Source of the DNA: CAYGVX01 sp964544285
GTDB taxonomy: Archaea; Thermoproteota; Bathyarchaeia; Bathyarchaeales; SOJC01
Length of the DNA: 24,006 bases
Direction: 5' to 3'
NCBI GenBank assembly: GCA_964544285.1
Contig: CAZJAQ010000016.1
Coordinates: forward strand, 1 to 24,006
Part shown: in pieces, positions 20,791 to 24,006 of the stretch
How the letters are laid out: every line of letters starts with the position of its first letter
Position numbering within the stretch: position 1 is the stretch's first letter
Made by a program: the position numbers and the translations under genes
The notes under the pieces: model-generated
The model's input: the letters and a program-made list of their open reading frames with translations, nothing else
Told to the model about the DNA's origin: nothing
The model's database searches: none

Positions 20791-20867
20791 GGTAACTACT
20801 GTTTTCGAAATATACAGAAAACAGAAATCTTGAGCAGAATAGTGGCGTGGAAGATATTCGGGATGGT

Positions 20868-22805
20868 TTAGGGTTTAGTGGCTTTTGTTATCTCTTCCAG
20901 TGCTTTCGGGTTCTCCAGCACTGATGTGTCCCCGAACTCTTTTCCGAGCATAGCCGCCCTTATCAGCCTCCTCAAAATCTTGCCCGACCTCGTCCGAGGA
21001 AGGTCGCCGACAAAGCTTATGTCCCGTGGAGTGAAAGGCTTACCCATATACTTGACAACTTCTCCCAAGAGTTCTTCCCTTAAACCCTGATTCGCCTCGT
21101 AGCCGGGCTTGAGGATGACGAAGCACATTATCTCTTCGCCTTTCACTTCGTCAGGCACTCCTATGCAAGCGGACTCGTAGACTGCCCGATGCTGGTTCAA
21201 AATAGACTCTATCTCGGCAGGCCCGATTCTTTTCCCAGCCACTTTGATAACGTCGTCAGCTCTTCCATGGAGGAACAGAAAACCATCCACGTCAATGGAA
21301 GCCCAGTCTCCATGATACCAAACGTTGGGCCACTTAGACCAATAGGTTTCGAGGTACCTTTGCGGTTCCTTCCAAAAGCCTCTAGTCATCGATGGCGCGG
21401 GTTTTTTGCATACAAGGTAGCCAACTTCTTCCCTCACGGGTTTTCCCTCTTCGTTGAACACGTCTATGTCCATGCCCAACCCAGGTCCGCCGAGCGTTGA
21501 CGGCTTAAGAGGCATGATGGGTAAGGGAAGCACGAAACATCCGAAGATTTCGGTTCCTCCTGAAAGATTAATCATGGGACATCTCCCTCCGCCGACAGAT
21601 TCTACCAGCCAAAGCCATGTGTCGGGGTCTATGGGTTCTCCAGTGTTTCCGAGCATTCTTAGGCTGGTTAAGTCATGGCTTTTAACGTATTCATCGCCAT
21701 ATTTTTTCAGCATCCTGAAGACGGTTGCCGAACCGCCGAGGGTTGTGACGCCGAGCCTTTCCATTAGGCTCCAGAGGCGGTCTGGCTTGGGGTAGTCTGG
21801 TGCGCCCTCGAAGATTAGATGGGTGCCGCCTAGATGTTGAACTCCTATTATCTGCCAAGGTCCCATCATCCAGCCGATGTCGGTTATCCAGAAGAAAACA
21901 TCGTCCTCCTTCAAGTCGAGGTTGAAATGGATTTCTTTTGAGCTCTGTAGCAATGCGCCTGCTTGCGAGATTACTGTCCCCTTCGGCTTAGCTGTTGTTC
22001 CCGACGTGTAAAGCAGGAGGGCTGGAGCCTCGGAATCAACAGCCTCACTCTCACACTTTATAGGCTGCCCTTCAACCAGCTCATCCCACCATACATCTCT
22101 GCCACTCGTCCATGAAACGTCAGCGCCAACCCGCCTGCAAACAACCACCTTCTCCACGTTTTCGGCAACTTTAACCGCTTCGTCAGCGAGTTCCTTAAGC
22201 CTCACAACCTTGCCCCTTCGATAATAGCCGTCAGCCGTTACAAGAACCTTGGACTCTGCATCCTTTAACCGCGTGGACACCGCAGCTTGGCTGTACCCTG
22301 AGAAAATCGGCACAGCGATGGCACCTATCTTCAGAATCGCAAACAAAGAAATCACCGTCTCGGGCAGCATGGGGATGTACAGAGCTACAGTTTCTCCCTT
22401 CTTGATGCCGAAGTTCTTTAGGGCGTTTGCAAAACGGTTCACTTCACAGTAAAGGTCCCAGTAAGAGTACCGCTTTTCTTCGCCGTTCTCGCCCGACCAT
22501 ATGAGGGCAAGCTTGTTCTTCCTCAAAGACTTTGCGTGTCTGTCTACGCAGTTGTGGGCTATGTTTAGTTTGCCTCCGATGAACCATTTTGCCCACTCAA
22601 TGCCCTCAGACGTATCCAGTACTTTCCTGTAGTTCGTAAACCATTCTACGTTCAGCTCTTCAGCTGCAGCTTTCCAGAACCATTCGATGTCTTCTGTCGA
22701 ACGATTGAGTAGCTCTCTAAAATGCTTCATTCCGTTCTTGTCCATGAACTTCTTTACATTGCTCTTTTCAACAAGCTCTCTTGAGGGACTCCAAAGATAC
22801 CCCAA
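20868..22805 (-). CDS. AMP-forming acyl-CoA synthetase (Acs-like)
   Basis: A 645-aa adenylate-forming ligase: acid + ATP + CoA to acyl-CoA + AMP + PPi. It has the ACAS N-terminal region (about 35-90), P-loop LLLYTSGTTAKPKG, DIGWMMGP, SGGTEIFG (A5), WYHGDWASIDVDGFLFLHGRADDVIKVAGKRIGPAEIE (A7-A8 hinge), and PRTRSGKILRR with catalytic Lys609. Overall length and layout match acetyl-CoA synthetase, but the acetate-pocket Trp of the WWQTETG motif is replaced by Gly (LSGGTEIFG), so the acyl pocket is probably larger (propionate, 3-hydroxypropionate, acetoacetate or other short acids). The start is TTG 22805, behind AAGGTGAC (22816-22809). Monocistronic. Confidence 0.93.
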   Translation of the reverse strand: MGYLWSPSRELVEKSNVKKFMDKNGMKHFRELLNRSTEDIEWFWKAAAEELNVEWFTNYRKVLDTSEGIEWAKWFIGGKLNIAHNCVDRHAKSLRKNKLALIWSGENGEEKRYSYWDLYCEVNRFANALKNFGIKKGETVALYIPMLPETVISLFAILKIGAIAVPIFSGYSQAAVSTRLKDAESKVLVTADGYYRRGKVVRLKELADEAVKVAENVEKVVVCRRVGADVSWTSGRDVWWDELVEGQPIKCESEAVDSEAPALLLYTSGTTAKPKGTVISQAGALLQSSKEIHFNLDLKEDDVFFWITDIGWMMGPWQIIGVQHLGGTHLIFEGAPDYPKPDRLWSLMERLGVTTLGGSATVFRMLKKYGDEYVKSHDLTSLRMLGNTGEPIDPDTWLWLVESVGGGRCPMINLSGGTEIFGCFVLPLPIMPLKPSTLGGPGLGMDIDVFNEEGKPVREEVGYLVCKKPAPSMTRGFWKEPQRYLETYWSKWPNVWYHGDWASIDVDGFLFLHGRADDVIKVAGKRIGPAEIESILNQHRAVYESACIGVPDEVKGEEIMCFVILKPGYEANQGLREELLGEVVKYMGKPFTPRDISFVGDLPRTRSGKILRRLIRAAMLGKEFGDTSVLENPKALEEITKATKP

Positions 22806-22843
22806 GTTGTCACCTTCTTCTATAGCATGTAAGTTGGCACGGA

Positions 22844-22853
22844 CTTAATATTT
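22844..22853 (-). promoter_or_regulatory. TATA box of the acyl-CoA synthetase gene
   Basis: AAATATTAAG on the minus strand predicts transcription start near 22823, leaving a ~17-nt leader that carries the SD AAGGTGAC ahead of TTG 22805. Confidence 0.5.
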
Positions 22854-22873
22854 GCTTTTTCTTCATCAAAGAG

Positions 22874-22893
22874 ACAAACAAAAAAAGAAAAGG
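22874..22893 (-). terminator. T-rich terminator after the dockerin gene
   Basis: Immediately after the stop of the surface-protein gene, the minus strand reads CTTTTCTTTTTTTGTTTG, a long T-rich tract of the kind that ends archaeal transcription. Confidence 0.55.
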
Positions 22894-22896
22894 TGA

Positions 22897-24006
22897 TTAT
22901 GGGTATTTTTGTCCGTAGCGACTGCAGAGGATGACTGCGTCGTAGAGGAAGATACGTCCGTCGCCATCTATGTCGTAGTTGCAGATGTAGCCTTCTTCGC
23001 CTTCTCTGACTCCGTAGCAGACCAACAGCTTGACTGCGTCGTAGAGGAATACTTGAAAGTCTCCGTCCACGTCGCCAGGAATCGTAACGATTATCCAGCT
23101 GCCCACGTAGATGTTGTCTTCCAAGTCAGCTTCAGCCTCAAGTGGACTTGCGTAGGCACTTATCGTGTAATTGCCGTAAGCCACGCTTGTGGTGTCCCAC
23201 GTGAAGGAAACTATCGTGAGGGTTGTGCCTTCCAACGTAACTTCTTGCAGTCCTACTATGACTTCGTCTCCGATTATGGCTGTGTCCAGGTCTGCGTAGA
23301 CAGTAAGATTGAAGGTCGAGGTGAGGTCGGCTTGGTTTTCAACGGTAACGTTTATCATGAGGGGGTATCCTTTACCCACGATGGTTTTTTGGAACGTCAT
23401 GCCCAAGACTGCGACATCGTAAACAGGTTCTATGATTGTGACTGTGCCAAACGTGTATGTGTTGTCTGCAACATCGGTTTCGTCGGTCACCACGCTCGCT
23501 GTCGCATTTATCGGGTAGTCACCTATTTCGACCCCTGCTGTGCTCCAAGTGAAGGTGAACGCTGTTGAACTGTAGTACCTCAGCGAGACTATCGTTGTGT
23601 TGATGGCTGTGTTGTTTGCGTAGGTTATGACGGTGAAGGTTTCGTTGAAACTGCCTTGGTTCTCAACGGTCACTTCAACGTCAACATCCAGCCCTTGGCA
23701 TACAAGCGTCTTTTCAACCCACATGTCTATCACTGCTACGTCGTGAATGCCTGGTCCGATTTCAACGACGCCGTCATTGGCTTTGTGGGATATAAGAGCC
23801 GCGTACTTGTTCTTGAGAGTGCTGGAAGTTATGTTCAGTATGCAAGTGCCCGCTGCTAGGGTTTCGAACGTCATTATGAAGACTGTTCCACTTCCGTCGA
23901 AGGTGGGAGCAGGGATCACCGATTTGGCGGCAATGTGATACGTTCCCTGTGTCGGATTCACCTGGTCTGCAAGAATGTTTACAGGCGAACGGAGGACTCC
24001 TGTGGG
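22897..24006 (-). CDS. Cohesin-like/CARDB/dockerin surface protein, 5' end outside window
   Basis: The last 369 residues of a secreted protein; the frame is still open at the right edge, so the N-terminus and any signal peptide are missing. Residues 1-85 resemble a cohesin-type beta domain (VNPTQGTYHIAA, FDGSGTVFIMTFE, LKNKYAALISHKANDGVVEI). Two CARDB (Ig-like) repeats follow at about 87-192 and 196-308, each starting H/YDVAV and ending ADNTY or EDNIY. A dockerin (310-366) has two Ca-binding loops, DVDGDFQVFLYDAV and DIDGDGRIFLYDAV. Dockerins bind cohesins through calcium-dependent helices, so this protein could self-assemble or dock on partners at the cell surface. Many N-x-S/T sites. No membrane anchor in the visible part. 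Confidence 0.88.
   Translation of the reverse strand, partial: PTGVLRSPVNILADQVNPTQGTYHIAAKSVIPAPTFDGSGTVFIMTFETLAAGTCILNITSSTLKNKYAALISHKANDGVVEIGPGIHDVAVIDMWVEKTLVCQGLDVDVEVTVENQGSFNETFTVITYANNTAINTTIVSLRYYSSTAFTFTWSTAGVEIGDYPINATASVVTDETDVADNTYTFGTVTIIEPVYDVAVLGMTFQKTIVGKGYPLMINVTVENQADLTSTFNLTVYADLDTAIIGDEVIVGLQEVTLEGTTLTIVSFTWDTTSVAYGNYTISAYASPLEAEADLEDNIYVGSWIIVTIPGDVDGDFQVFLYDAVKLLVCYGVREGEEGYICNYDIDGDGRIFLYDAVILCSRYGQKYP

Noticed and set aside
22909..23568. Plus-strand 219-codon open frame
   Set aside because: It is antisense to the repeat-rich CARDB/dockerin gene; the Val/Asp-rich composition is a mirror of that gene's codons.
1..24006. CRISPR array, insertion sequence or prophage
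   Set aside because: No regularly spaced repeats, transposase, integrase or phage structural genes were found in the window.

Overview
The window looks archaeal. Its recognisable housekeeping genes are archaeal types: a short adenylosuccinate synthetase (331 aa), archease, a type IA topoisomerase with C-terminal Cys4 zinc fingers, an M42 aminopeptidase, ribose-5-phosphate isomerase A and an archaemetzincin-like protein. Starts are preceded by AT-rich TATA boxes and by GGTGAT/AGGAG Shine-Dalgarno (SD) sites, and several transcripts look leaderless. TTG and GTG starts are very common. Gene content, with cohesin/dockerin and PKD surface proteins, an AMP-forming acyl-CoA synthetase and no obvious energy genes, would fit a Bathyarchaeia-like member of the Thermoproteota. 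That placement is inference; no rRNA is present.

Layout. 1-2.1 kb: an accessory patch holding a RelBE-type toxin-antitoxin pair, a small DedA/VTT-like membrane protein, a possible flippase gene relic and a cupin, bounded by two copies of a ~50-bp direct repeat. 2.1-2.7 kb: a minus-strand operon of three very small genes (51-aa Cys4 protein, 80-aa Sm-like beta protein, 54-aa helical protein). 2.9-5.1 kb: a membrane-anchored PKD surface protein, a degenerate GNAT protein and a canonical GNAT acetyltransferase. 5.1-7.2 kb: an MFS transporter behind a HAD hydrolase. 7.3-10.4 kb: purA, convergent with a translationally coupled pair, DEAD-box RNA helicase and an AT-hook/OB-fold protein. 10.5-12.8 kb: tRNA-Ser(TGA), OsmC, a compact histone-deacetylase-family hydrolase and a divergent ECF S-component-like membrane protein. 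12.8-14.9 kb: M42 peptidase, archease and a winged-helix regulator. 14.9-17.7 kb: a cupin divergent from topoisomerase I, which overlaps a small zinc-finger gene. 17.7-19.1 kb: rpiA with a membrane-anchored coiled-coil gene. 19.2-20.8 kb: an orphan radical SAM protein and an archaemetzincin-like protein lacking its catalytic glutamate. 20.9-24.0 kb: an AMP-forming acyl-CoA synthetase and the 3' part of a cohesin-CARDB-CARDB-dockerin surface protein that runs off the right edge.

The genes form short transcription units (HAD-MFS, helicase-OB, coiled coil-rpiA, topA-zinc finger, the three-gene mini operon) rather than one pathway. No CRISPR array, complete transposon or prophage was seen. The points most worth a second look are the mini-gene operon, the HGxxH archaemetzincin-like protein, the AT-hook/OB partner of the helicase, and the cohesin/dockerin surface protein.
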